A stretch of DNA of 64,000 bases from contig CACYZM010000004.1 in NCBI GenBank assembly GCA_902778855.1, forward strand, positions 1-64,000, written 5' to 3'. This DNA comes from an uncultured Bacteroidia bacterium (GTDB lineage: Bacteria; Bacteroidota; Bacteroidia; Bacteroidales; UBA932). The position numbers and the translations under genes are program-made. Below, one piece after another: positions 51,770 through 59,286 of the stretch. Every line of letters starts with the position of its first letter. The stretch's first letter is position 1. Below the pieces are notes generated by a model that saw only the letters and a program-made list of their open reading frames with translations, had not been told where the DNA came from and did no database searches.

Positions 51770-54208
51770 TCAGCCCAGTTTTTCCCGTTTGATGCGCTCG
51801 AAATCGTGCCGGATTCCCTGCGTGGTGGCGATCTGCCAGATCAGCAGCGGATTGGCGTTGCCTTCGACCATCACCCAGCCCTCGGCGGTCAGGGCGAGGT
51901 CCCAGCCCACGAAGCCGGCCTCGGGCAGGCGTTCGGCCAGCTGCCGCGCCACGGCGCAGGCCTCCTCCCAGTGCGGGATCTGGAAGCCCACGATCGGGAC
52001 GCCCGTGTCGGGATGCACGTCGAACCAGCTGTGGAACTCGTTGCTGGCCGCGAGGATCTTGCCCGTGGCCACGTCGACGGCGCCGAAGATACCGCCGGCG
52101 CCGGCGTTGTCCACCACATTGCCGCCGCGGCCCATCCGCAGGCACGGCCACAGTACCTCCGGCCCGTTCGGGCCGTTGAAGGTGTTGATTCGGAGCGTAT
52201 TCACGCTCGTCGGATGGAACTGGCCCAGCGCCTCGTCCTGGACGATCAGTTCCTCGAGCAGGAACCCGTCGGGATAGGCGGTGAACAGGTCGTTCAGCCG
52301 GGCGGTCAGCCCGTCGGCCGTCAGAATCTCGATGCCGCGGCCGCACCACTGGCCCAGCGGCTTCATCACGAAGCGCGCGTGGCGGGCGGCGAAGGCGGCG
52401 CACTGCGGCGCATCGGCTTCGCCCTGCACCAGCAGCACTTCGCGGCGATAGAACTCGCCGAAGCGCTGGTAGGCCGCCCACTTGTCGTTGAGCAGCTCCC
52501 GCGCCGCGGGCGGGTTGAACTTCTTCCAGAGATCGGTCATCTCCGTATAAGGCACGATGTCGCGGACCTCCGTCCAGACTTTCCGCTCGCAACGGCAGCG
52601 CCAGAAGTCGAGATAAGCCAGTCCGTACCGCTCCTTGGCCTCGTACATCTTCTTCTTGATCCGCTTCAACTCGGCAGGTTCGCAGTCGGCATAGGCCTCC
52701 GGATGTTTCTGGAAGAAGCCCTCGGGGCCGGCCGGCTTGTGGCTGCCACCGCGGCGCAGGATCTTCTTGGCAAACGGCAGGATGACCGACTTGGTGAAGG
52801 TGTACGACTCGGGCTTGACCAGGAACGCCCAGCCCAGATAGACGGCCAGGAACACCAGCGCCTTCAATACCCCGTCGACATAGAGCGGCAGACCCAGGAA
52901 ATGAATCGCCAGGAAGGCAATGCCCAGCGCCAGGACGGACACGCACACCACCGGCGCCAGATCCCGCACCTGCCGTTCGAAGCGATAGCCCACATACTTC
53001 GACACCAGATGGGCGTTGTAGAAATACGAGAACCACTGGTCGATGACCCAGCCCGCCATAAAGCCCTTCATCCCGAAGAAGAACAGGCCGCCGATGATCA
53101 CGGTCAGGCCCACGCAACGCTTGATGACCATCCCGAGGAACATCACCTTGCTCTTGCCGATGGCCGCCACCGACTGCAGCTGCGCGGAATGCAGGCACGA
53201 GGCCAAGCCGGCCAGGCAGAGCACCTGGAAATACGGGATGCTCGCCATCCAGCGCTCCGAATACAGGAGGATGAAGATGGGCTTGGCGCAGAGCAACAGC
53301 AGGAACATCATCGGGAACGTGACGAAGGCAATCGACGTGGTCAGGCGCTTGACCATATTCTGGAGCGCCGGCGGATCGTCCTGGACTTCCGAGTAGAGCG
53401 GATACGTGACCTGCGTCATCACCTTCGAGATGCTCGTCGCCGCCAGGTATTCCGTATCGGCCGCCTTGGTGTAGTAGCCCATCGTCGAGGGATTGTAGAT
53501 CTTGCCGATCAGCAGGCCGTGGATCTGCGAACTGAAGTGGTTGAACAGGTGCGTCAGGAACATATAGAAGCCGAAGCTGAACAGCTCCTTGAACGACTGC
53601 ACGGAGAACACGAAGCTCGGCCGCCACTTCACATAGAACCAGAAGACCAGCGAAGGGATGGCCGCGACCACCAGGTGCTGGACGACCAGCGCCCACACGC
53701 CGTAGCCGCGATAGGCCAGCCATACCGTGATGATCAGGGCGATCAGGGCCGTTCCCACTGAGACCAGGGCCAGCAGCTTGAAGTTCAGCTGCTTCTTCAG
53801 CTGGTTGCGCTGAATGATGTTCATCGCGTAGATGAACAGCACCAGGCCCTGCACCCGCAGGACCTTGCTCAGCAGCGGAATCCCGTAGAACCGCGCGATG
53901 GCGGGCGCCGCGGCGTAGAGGATCGCGTACATCACGACCGCCATGCCGAGATTCCAGAAGAAGATGGTGGAATAGTCGGTCTGCGTGGGCCGCTTCTTCT
54001 GGATCAGGGCGGTGCCGAAGCCGCTGTCGATGAACGACTCGGCCAGGACCATGAAGATGGCGAGCATCCCGATCAGACCATAGTCGTAGGGCGTCAGCAG
54101 GCGCGCCAGGATGATGCCCGACACAAAACCGATGAGCATCTTCGAGTAGCGCTGCAGCGCCGACCAGAAGATGCCGTCCATGGCTTTTTGTTTCAGGTCC
54201 TTGGCCAT
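51770..54208 (-). CDS. polysaccharide flippase fused to a sugar-transfer associated ATP-grasp domain
   Basis: An 812-residue fusion. Residues 1-480 are an MviN/Wzx-like flippase with about 14 helices: FWSALQRYSKMLIGFVSGII, ARLLTPYDYGLIGMLAIFMV and FGFYMFLTHLFNHFSSQIHG among them. Residues 495-812 are a sugar-transfer associated ATP-grasp domain: HARFVMKPLGQWCGRGIEIL, HPTSVNTLRINTFNGP, GNVVDNAGAGGIFGAVDV and VGWDLALTAEGWVMVEGNAN with the typical metal-site asparagine. The ATP-grasp faces the cytosol if the flippase ends inside. A reasonable reading is that ligation of a carboxylate-bearing residue is coupled to export of the lipid-linked unit. A continuous reading frame was seen without stop or frame break, so the fusion is not an artefact of translation. 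Confidence 0.88.
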   Translation of the reverse strand: MAKDLKQKAMDGIFWSALQRYSKMLIGFVSGIILARLLTPYDYGLIGMLAIFMVLAESFIDSGFGTALIQKKRPTQTDYSTIFFWNLGMAVVMYAILYAAAPAIARFYGIPLLSKVLRVQGLVLFIYAMNIIQRNQLKKQLNFKLLALVSVGTALIALIITVWLAYRGYGVWALVVQHLVVAAIPSLVFWFYVKWRPSFVFSVQSFKELFSFGFYMFLTHLFNHFSSQIHGLLIGKIYNPSTMGYYTKAADTEYLAATSISKVMTQVTYPLYSEVQDDPPALQNMVKRLTTSIAFVTFPMMFLLLLCAKPIFILLYSERWMASIPYFQVLCLAGLASCLHSAQLQSVAAIGKSKVMFLGMVIKRCVGLTVIIGGLFFFGMKGFMAGWVIDQWFSYFYNAHLVSKYVGYRFERQVRDLAPVVCVSVLALGIAFLAIHFLGLPLYVDGVLKALVFLAVYLGWAFLVKPESYTFTKSVILPFAKKILRRGGSHKPAGPEGFFQKHPEAYADCEPAELKRIKKKMYEAKERYGLAYLDFWRCRCERKVWTEVRDIVPYTEMTDLWKKFNPPAARELLNDKWAAYQRFGEFYRREVLLVQGEADAPQCAAFAARHARFVMKPLGQWCGRGIEILTADGLTARLNDLFTAYPDGFLLEELIVQDEALGQFHPTSVNTLRINTFNGPNGPEVLWPCLRMGRGGNVVDNAGAGGIFGAVDVATGKILAASNEFHSWFDVHPDTGVPIVGFQIPHWEEACAVARQLAERLPEAGFVGWDLALTAEGWVMVEGNANPLLIWQIATTQGIRHDFERIKREKLG

Positions 54209-54209
54209 C

Positions 54210-55472
54210 CTATCGTTCTGTCCAGTTTACGGTGATCGAATACGGAAATCCGTTGTAATTCTCCCCTGTCGTCAGGCATTGCACCGCCACGTACCAGATG
54301 CCGGGCTCGAGCGTATCGAACGCCAGGCGCTGGGCGGGGCCGGGTGCGGCCGCCATATGGTCGGCATTGCCGGGGAATGCGTAGGTATCGCGGCACAGCA
54401 TCAGCCGCAGCTCGCAGGCCGCTTCGCTGTCGGTCTCGAGCGAAATCTTCTTCGCGCCGAACGGCAGGTAGAAGGCGAAATGGTGGCACTGCAGGTCGCC
54501 GATGCGGGTGTACGCGGGCTTGCCGTCTTCCGTGGTGCAGTCCATCACGCGCGGCTGGCCGCGGTGCAGGAATCCCTTCGCCGACACGGTGCCCACGCCG
54601 TCCATCGCGTAGCGGATCAGGGCGGCGGTCAGCGCCTGCTTCTCGCCGCCGCGTACCTCTTCGGGATGCGAGCCCTCAATCACCACGCGGCCGGAGCGCA
54701 GACCGGGCTTGTAGGCCCAGGCGCTCACCTGCCCGTCGACGTCGGCCTTGTCGGGATAGACATACCGCGCGAGCACTTCAGTGCCTGCCGGCAGGGAGGT
54801 CGGATAGCCGCCTTTGTTGTGCCGGATCCGGTCGACGAGACTGTCGCCGCCGAAATCGGAATAGCGCAGCAGCGCGGAGCGCGGCTCGATGGAGAAATCC
54901 GTGTACTGATTCGTCAGGCCGGTATGCTGCATCACGCCCGGCCAGAGGCCGAGGTAATACGGATAAGGATCTACGGCGTCGTAGCCCCGCGAAGCGAAGA
55001 AGCCGCCCGCACAGGCACCCACGTAGCTGCCGCCGGCGGCGACGAAGGCTTGCATATTGGCGCGTGCCGTGTCGTTCAGCGAGCGGGCGTGGGTCTTGGA
55101 GCTGCCGCCGCAAACGAACAGCACCCGGTAGCGGGGCTGGCCGTCGGGATAGAGCAGGCGCCCGTTGGTGTCGTCGGCGTCGCCGGCGATCAGGGCGTTC
55201 TGCTGCGCGAACTCTTCGGGGACGTCGCCGTTGCGCGAGAAGCTCATCGCGTCGAGCGTGAGCCCTTCCGCTTCGGCGGCGTAGAGGGTGTTCCGCGAGG
55301 TCAGGCCGATGCCGGCGTCGAGGAAGATATCCTTGTAGAACGCCTGGTTGGGCACATTCTCGCGCAGGATCAGGAAGTCTTCCGTCCCGGCGTGGGGCAC
55401 CTGGCGCCCGCACGCCGCGGGGAGCGCCAGCAGGGCGCATCCGAGCAGCAGGATGGAGACTGTGCGTTTCAT
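54210..55472 (-). CDS. BPL_N / class I glutamine amidotransferase-like lipoprotein
   Basis: A 420-residue protein with a lipoprotein signal (LLLGCALLALPAAC). The main domain (about residues 25-290) resembles BPL_N/GATase1-like proteins: YRVLFVCGGSSKTHARSLND and the nucleophile elbow GGSYVGACAGGFFASRGYD, with the cysteine in GACAGG. The residues around the C-terminal 100 (HHFAFYLPFGAKKISLET ... NYNGFPYSITVNW) look like a PPC-type beta sandwich found in exported enzymes. A cysteine hydrolase on the membrane surface is plausible; the substrate is unknown. It lies 2 bases before the flippase gene and 5 bases after the TagD-like gene, in the operon. Confidence 0.75.
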   Translation of the reverse strand: MKRTVSILLLGCALLALPAACGRQVPHAGTEDFLILRENVPNQAFYKDIFLDAGIGLTSRNTLYAAEAEGLTLDAMSFSRNGDVPEEFAQQNALIAGDADDTNGRLLYPDGQPRYRVLFVCGGSSKTHARSLNDTARANMQAFVAAGGSYVGACAGGFFASRGYDAVDPYPYYLGLWPGVMQHTGLTNQYTDFSIEPRSALLRYSDFGGDSLVDRIRHNKGGYPTSLPAGTEVLARYVYPDKADVDGQVSAWAYKPGLRSGRVVIEGSHPEEVRGGEKQALTAALIRYAMDGVGTVSAKGFLHRGQPRVMDCTTEDGKPAYTRIGDLQCHHFAFYLPFGAKKISLETDSEAACELRLMLCRDTYAFPGNADHMAAAPGPAQRLAFDTLEPGIWYVAVQCLTTGENYNGFPYSITVNWTER

Positions 55473-55476
55473 CGCG

Positions 55477-55893
55477 TTACCGGTCTTTGGAGTAATGCTT
55501 CAAAAAGGTCGAGGAGATCCCTTCGGTCCGCGGGATCACCACCACTTCCTTGCCGTTCTCGCGGCACCAGGCCACAGCGCGCTGGAAGCCGGGATGGTTC
55601 TGGTCCGGGCCTTTGGCGAACACGTCGAAATCGATGTCGCGGATGTCCTTGTCCACGTCGCGGTAGGTCACCACTTCGTCGACCCAGCGGACCGAGCCGA
55701 CCATAAAGAGGCGTTCCTCGGTCGTATAGACGATCTGGGTGTCGGGTTTGTATTTGAGGATGTAATCCCCGTCCTGGACCGCCACGATCAGGCGGCACTC
55801 CTCGTCGGGGAACAATTCCTTCGCGTGCTTGAAGAGCAGGATATGCCCGATGTGCAGCATATCGTAGACGCCCACGGTGAGAATCTTCTTCAC
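55477..55893 (-). CDS. TagD-like nucleotidyltransferase (glycerol-3-phosphate cytidylyltransferase type)
   Basis: A 138-residue protein of the HxGH nucleotidyltransferase superfamily. Seen: ILTVGVYDMLHIGHILLFKHA, whose core is GVYDMLHIGHILLFKHA with the nucleotide-binding HxGH, and TTEERLFMVGSVRWVDEVV, which corresponds to the RTEGISTT-like region further on (IPRTEGISSTFLKHY). The length and motif pattern fit CTP:glycerol-3-phosphate or related cytidylyltransferases, which would make CDP-glycerol. A CDP-alcohol would be a natural donor for the LicD protein of this locus. The start used is GTG at 55893, because no ATG precedes the motif, and the longer open frame upstream is antisense to other genes. 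Confidence 0.85.
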   Translation of the reverse strand: MKKILTVGVYDMLHIGHILLFKHAKELFPDEECRLIVAVQDGDYILKYKPDTQIVYTTEERLFMVGSVRWVDEVVTYRDVDKDIRDIDFDVFAKGPDQNHPGFQRAVAWCRENGKEVVVIPRTEGISSTFLKHYSKDR

Positions 55894-55901
55894 GGTCTGA
55901 A

Positions 55902-56990
55902 TTATTTCGTTGAAAAATACTTCCGGAACTTGTCGGCCCAGCCGCGGTGCTCCACCATCTGGTGCGCGATCACGCCCCAGCCGGCGTTGCCTTCCAGGAA
56001 GATCGGGCCGTCTTCCGTCAGGGCGATGTCCCAGCCCACGGTCTTCATCCCGTAATAGACGTCCATCGCCTGCTCGCAGAGCCGGAGCGTCTCCCGGAAA
56101 TACGGCAGTTCGAAACCCTCGAACACCACGCCCGAGTCGGGGTGCGCCGTGATCCGCTTCTTCGACATCGAATACCCGTACTTCCCGAGCCGGCCGTTTT
56201 CGTCGACGTACATACAGATGCCGCCGAAGTGCCAGTTGCTGTAGGCCGAGTCCGACGCGCCCGTCATAAACATACAGCCCAGGGTCTCGACGCCCTTCTC
56301 GGTCCGGACCATCGTCACGCGGACCGTATTGAGCGACTTGTCGAAGATGGCCTTGATCCGGGGATGCTGGTTCGTCACGAAGGGCTGGATGAGATACTTC
56401 CCTTCCTTCACCATCGCGCGAAGCTCGTCGCTGGAGACTTCCTTCCCGTCGGCCACGAACCGGCCGTCGGCGATGTCGAGGATGATGATGCCCTTGCCCG
56501 AAAGCCCCCGGACGGGTTTCAGCAGAAACCGGCCGGTGCGGGCCCGGAGCACGTCGATGTCTTCGAACGCGCCCTGGTTGTGCAGGCGCATCAGCTTCCC
56601 TTCGCAGAGCAGGCCGACCGTCTCCGGGACCGGGAAGCCATTGGCCTCCATAATCTCGGCGAACGACCATTTGTCGTCGAGGCTGAACACATAGTTGTAG
56701 CCGCGGCGGCTCTTCGCCCAGGCCTTGTTGACGTTTGCCTGAACTTTCAGGTTGTAGTAGGCGGGGATGTAGTCCTGCCACCGCTGGCCCTTCACGTCGA
56801 GCCCCTGCGGATAGTAGTCGTGGATCGGGTAGCCGTAGCGGAGGATATGGCCGATGTGGTCGCGGATGATCTCCGAGGCCGACTTCTGCGGTTCTTCCGG
56901 ATAGTAGGTCTGCGCCGGGGTGACATACTTGCCGCGATGGCGCAGGACACTGGCGATCGCCCGGGCTTTTTTATAGAGTTTGTTCTTCAT
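55902..56990 (-). CDS. sugar-transfer associated ATP-grasp protein
   Basis: A 362-residue protein, second free-standing member of the sugar-transfer associated ATP-grasp group in this locus. Seen: YNYVFSLDDKWSFAEIMEAN, RFLLKPVRGLSGKGIIILDI (ATP-binding loop), FDKSLNTVRVTMVRTEKGV, and KTVGWDIALTEDGPIFLEGN with metal-site glutamate and asparagine near residue 335. It is the first gene after the structured leader at 57000-57180, so its expression may be controlled there. The ATG at 56990 is chosen over the TTG at 56999. It is followed after 8 bases by the TagD-like gene. Confidence 0.88.
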   Translation of the reverse strand: MKNKLYKKARAIASVLRHRGKYVTPAQTYYPEEPQKSASEIIRDHIGHILRYGYPIHDYYPQGLDVKGQRWQDYIPAYYNLKVQANVNKAWAKSRRGYNYVFSLDDKWSFAEIMEANGFPVPETVGLLCEGKLMRLHNQGAFEDIDVLRARTGRFLLKPVRGLSGKGIIILDIADGRFVADGKEVSSDELRAMVKEGKYLIQPFVTNQHPRIKAIFDKSLNTVRVTMVRTEKGVETLGCMFMTGASDSAYSNWHFGGICMYVDENGRLGKYGYSMSKKRITAHPDSGVVFEGFELPYFRETLRLCEQAMDVYYGMKTVGWDIALTEDGPIFLEGNAGWGVIAHQMVEHRGWADKFRKYFSTK

Positions 56991-56999
56991 ACTTGGCAA

Positions 57000-57180
57000 T
57001 GTCTGATCAAGGCATAAAATTCACTCCTGCGCCGTACAAGGCGGCGCAGCAGCCACAGTCCGGCAGATTCTTTTCCGCTGAATCAGCGGTTCTGCGCGCC
57101 GGGTACGCCTACATCCATAGGCGGGCGCCGGGGACCGACCCTTCTATCTGCAACTTAAAAAAAAGAAGCAGATAAAACAT
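57000..57180 (-). promoter_or_regulatory. structured 5' leader of the ATP-grasp gene
   Basis: About 180 bases with no gene. Three hairpins: CTGCGCCG with CGGCGCAG (57027-57034 with 57042-57049), CCGCTGA with TCAGCGG around one base (57075-57089), and CGCCTA with TAGGCG (57106-57111 with 57118-57123). No poly-U follows them. Leaders of Bacteroides capsule operons are sites of antitermination, but no UpxY-type gene is seen here. Confidence 0.5.
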
Positions 57181-57181
57181 A

Positions 57182-57197
57182 CAAATTTACAAAATTA
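57182..57197 (-). promoter_or_regulatory. candidate -7 elements upstream of the ATP-grasp operon
   Basis: On the minus strand TAATTTTG (complement of 57190-57197) and TAAATTTG (complement of 57182-57189) lie in tandem at the end of the upstream glycosyltransferase gene. Both match TAnnTTTG. Confidence 0.5.
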
Positions 57198-57950
57198 TCG
57201 GAAATATTCAAATACCTTGCTCAAATAGCGGCTGGAGAGGCGCAAGGCATTGTTGGGGATTCCGTTTTTACGGAAGGCTCGCAGATGGTCCTTCATAATC
57301 TGGATGCGGCTTCCGAGGCTCTTCGTGGAGGAGCCGCCGATGCGCATCGTCACGAAATCGCGAGCGATGTAACGGGTTGAAATGCCGCGGATATAGATGA
57401 GCCGGAGCAGCTGCTCGAAGTCGGCGGCCACAGGGAACGACGTGTCGAAAAGTCCAAATTTCAGGTAGATGTCGCGGCGGCAGTAGAAGCTCGGATGGGC
57501 AGGCATCCAGCCTTGCATCATCCGCTCGCGGCGGAAGCTGGCCGAGGAATAGTAGCGGACCGGGCGGGTCAGATCCTTGTCGCTGACGAAGTGGATGTCG
57601 CCGTACACCGCATCGCAGCCCGTCTCCGCGAGCGTGGCGGCCACGACGGCCAGGATGTCGTCGGCGGAATAGAAATCGTCGCTGTTGAGCAGGCCCACCA
57701 CGTCGCCGGTCGCGGCTTCGATGCCCTGGTTCATCGCGTCGTAGATGCCTTGGTCGGGGCCGGAGAGGATGCGCATCCGCCCTTCGAAGCGCGGCTCATA
57801 TTCCCGGCAGATGTCGAGGGTTCCGTCGATCGAGCCGCCGTCTTTGACAATCAGTTCCACGTCGGGATACGTCTGGCGCAGCACGCTTTCGAGCGTGTCG
57901 CGCACCGTGCGTGCGCTGTTGAAGGTGGCGGTGACGACCGAGATTTTCAT
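57195..57950 (-). CDS. family 2 glycosyltransferase
   Basis: A 251-residue GT-A glycosyltransferase, WcaE-like. Seen: ISVVTATFNSARTVRDTLES at the N terminus, LIVKDGGSIDGTLDI (first nucleotide-binding segment), GIYDAMNQGIEAATGDVVGLLNSDDFY (the DxD-like NSDD and the acceptor region; cut here as GLLNSDDFYSADD), and a MMQGWMPAHPSFYCRRDIYL block typical of GT2 with a PSFYC sequence. It presumably adds a sugar to the repeat unit. It lies 4 bases after the second GT2 gene; the promoter of the following operon overlaps its last codons. Confidence 0.9.
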   Translation of the reverse strand: MKISVVTATFNSARTVRDTLESVLRQTYPDVELIVKDGGSIDGTLDICREYEPRFEGRMRILSGPDQGIYDAMNQGIEAATGDVVGLLNSDDFYSADDILAVVAATLAETGCDAVYGDIHFVSDKDLTRPVRYYSSASFRRERMMQGWMPAHPSFYCRRDIYLKFGLFDTSFPVAADFEQLLRLIYIRGISTRYIARDFVTMRIGGSSTKSLGSRIQIMKDHLRAFRKNGIPNNALRLSSRYLSKVFEYFR

Positions 57951-57954
57951 AGGC

Positions 57955-58926
57955 CTAGCGGAGCCGACGGTAGAGGACGGGCCACAGGAAGCGCCGGTTC
58001 ATCAGGTGCTTGGTCAGTCGGACCCGGGCAGTGTCTTTCTTCTGGATCGGGAACGGATAGCTGCCCATTGCTTTCAGGCGGGGAACCAGCGACGCAACGG
58101 CCTCCGGAGAGCTGTGGAAGGCGTTGCTCAGCAACCGGTACGCAGCATTGTCGCGGCGGTCGGTCAGGAAGGCCGCGGCTTCCCGGGGCGTGACAGGATC
58201 CTTGATCAGCTCGGTCATCCGTTCCAGATAGACGGGGAAGACGGAAAAATAGGTGGACAGATTCTTTTGTTTAAACGAAGTGAGGACGGATTCGTCGTTG
58301 TGGACGTAGTAATAGAGATCCACGTCGATGTGCACCAGGCGGGTGACCCGGGGCAGCAGGTCCAGTTTGAAGAGACGGTCTTCCACGAACTGAATCTCCG
58401 GGAACGTCACACCCGTGGATTTCAGGAAGGAGCGGCGGACCAAAATGTTCCCCGGCCCCCAGTAAAAAGGCTTGGGCGGATTCTTCAGGTACTCCAAACC
58501 GGTCATCACCTCCGAGACGGCCGTAAAATTACGGTGTTGCGGCGGCTCCGGCCGGCCCGGAATGACCCACCGGAAACTGGTGATGATCACCTCCGGATTC
58601 CGCTCCTTCGTGGCTGCCAGGATGCCTCCGAAAACCTGCGGCTGCACATAATCGTCGCTGTCGCAGAAAAAGAGCCACTCCCCTTTCGCCTGTTCAATGC
58701 CCAGGTTTCTGGCGACCGCCTGGCCGTGATGGCCGCCCTGGACACAGGATATGTTCGGATACTTCTCCACATATTCTTTCAGCACGACCGGCTCCTCGCT
58801 ACTGCCGTCGTCCACGACGATGATCTCATATTCCGAAGGGTCGAGATCCTGGTCCAGCAACGAATCCAGGGTCGTGCCGATCCAGGCGTTGCGGTTGTAA
58901 TAGGGAATAACGATACTCAACAACAT
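57955..58926 (-). CDS. family 2 glycosyltransferase
   Basis: A 323-residue GT2. Seen: LLSIVIPYYNRNAWIGTTLD, EIIVVDDGSSEEP with DDGSS, NLGIEQAKGEWLFFCDSDDYV with the DSDD metal site, and IQFVEDRLFKLDLL in the acceptor region. The C-terminal third is alpha helical and basic. It probably works with the next GT2 (gap 4 bases) on the same glycan. The start codon at 58926 is close to a region with a TATCTTTG-type -7 box (58930-58938, complement). Confidence 0.88.
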   Translation of the reverse strand: MLLSIVIPYYNRNAWIGTTLDSLLDQDLDPSEYEIIVVDDGSSEEPVVLKEYVEKYPNISCVQGGHHGQAVARNLGIEQAKGEWLFFCDSDDYVQPQVFGGILAATKERNPEVIITSFRWVIPGRPEPPQHRNFTAVSEVMTGLEYLKNPPKPFYWGPGNILVRRSFLKSTGVTFPEIQFVEDRLFKLDLLPRVTRLVHIDVDLYYYVHNDESVLTSFKQKNLSTYFSVFPVYLERMTELIKDPVTPREAAAFLTDRRDNAAYRLLSNAFHSSPEAVASLVPRLKAMGSYPFPIQKKDTARVRLTKHLMNRRFLWPVLYRRLR

Positions 58927-58955
58927 ACGACAAAGATACGAAATATCCCGCTATG

Positions 58956-59279
58956 TCAGAAGATCCGCTCCATCAGCTGCCACTTGTCGGCGCTGGAGGC
59001 GTCGGCGGCGCAGCCTTGGAACTGGGAGACATAGGCCTCCCATTCGGCCTGGCGCGGCAGGCCGGCGAGGCGGGCCATGTCGCGGCCGAAGTCGAAGTCG
59101 TCGACCGTGTCCATAATCATAAACAGGCTGCGCCCGCGGCGGTAGATCTGCATATCGACAATGCCCACCTCCCGCTGGCCGGCGATGATCTCCGGCCACA
59201 CGTGCGCGTGTGCCTCCACATATTTCGCAATCAGCTCCTCGTCATCCACGAGGGTCAGGGTCTGGCAGTAACGTTTCAT
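58956..59279 (-). CDS. L-rhamnose mutarotase-family protein
   Basis: A 107-residue protein of the RhaM family (DUF718), which interconverts alpha and beta anomers of L-rhamnose or L-fucose. Seen: MKRYCQTLTLVDDEELIAKY, EAHAHVWPEIIAGQREVGIVDMQIYRRG, cut as AHAHVWPEIIAGQ, in which the histidines are the usual active-site residues, and MDTVDDFDFGRDMARLAGLP. The ATG at 59279 starts the family motif; the longer frame starting at 59297 overlaps the upstream gene's end. A small sugar-modifying enzyme in front of the glycosyltransferase genes fits the locus, but its sugar is unknown. Confidence 0.9.
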   Translation of the reverse strand: MKRYCQTLTLVDDEELIAKYVEAHAHVWPEIIAGQREVGIVDMQIYRRGRSLFMIMDTVDDFDFGRDMARLAGLPRQAEWEAYVSQFQGCAADASSADKWQLMERIF

Positions 59280-59286
59280 CGGGCCG

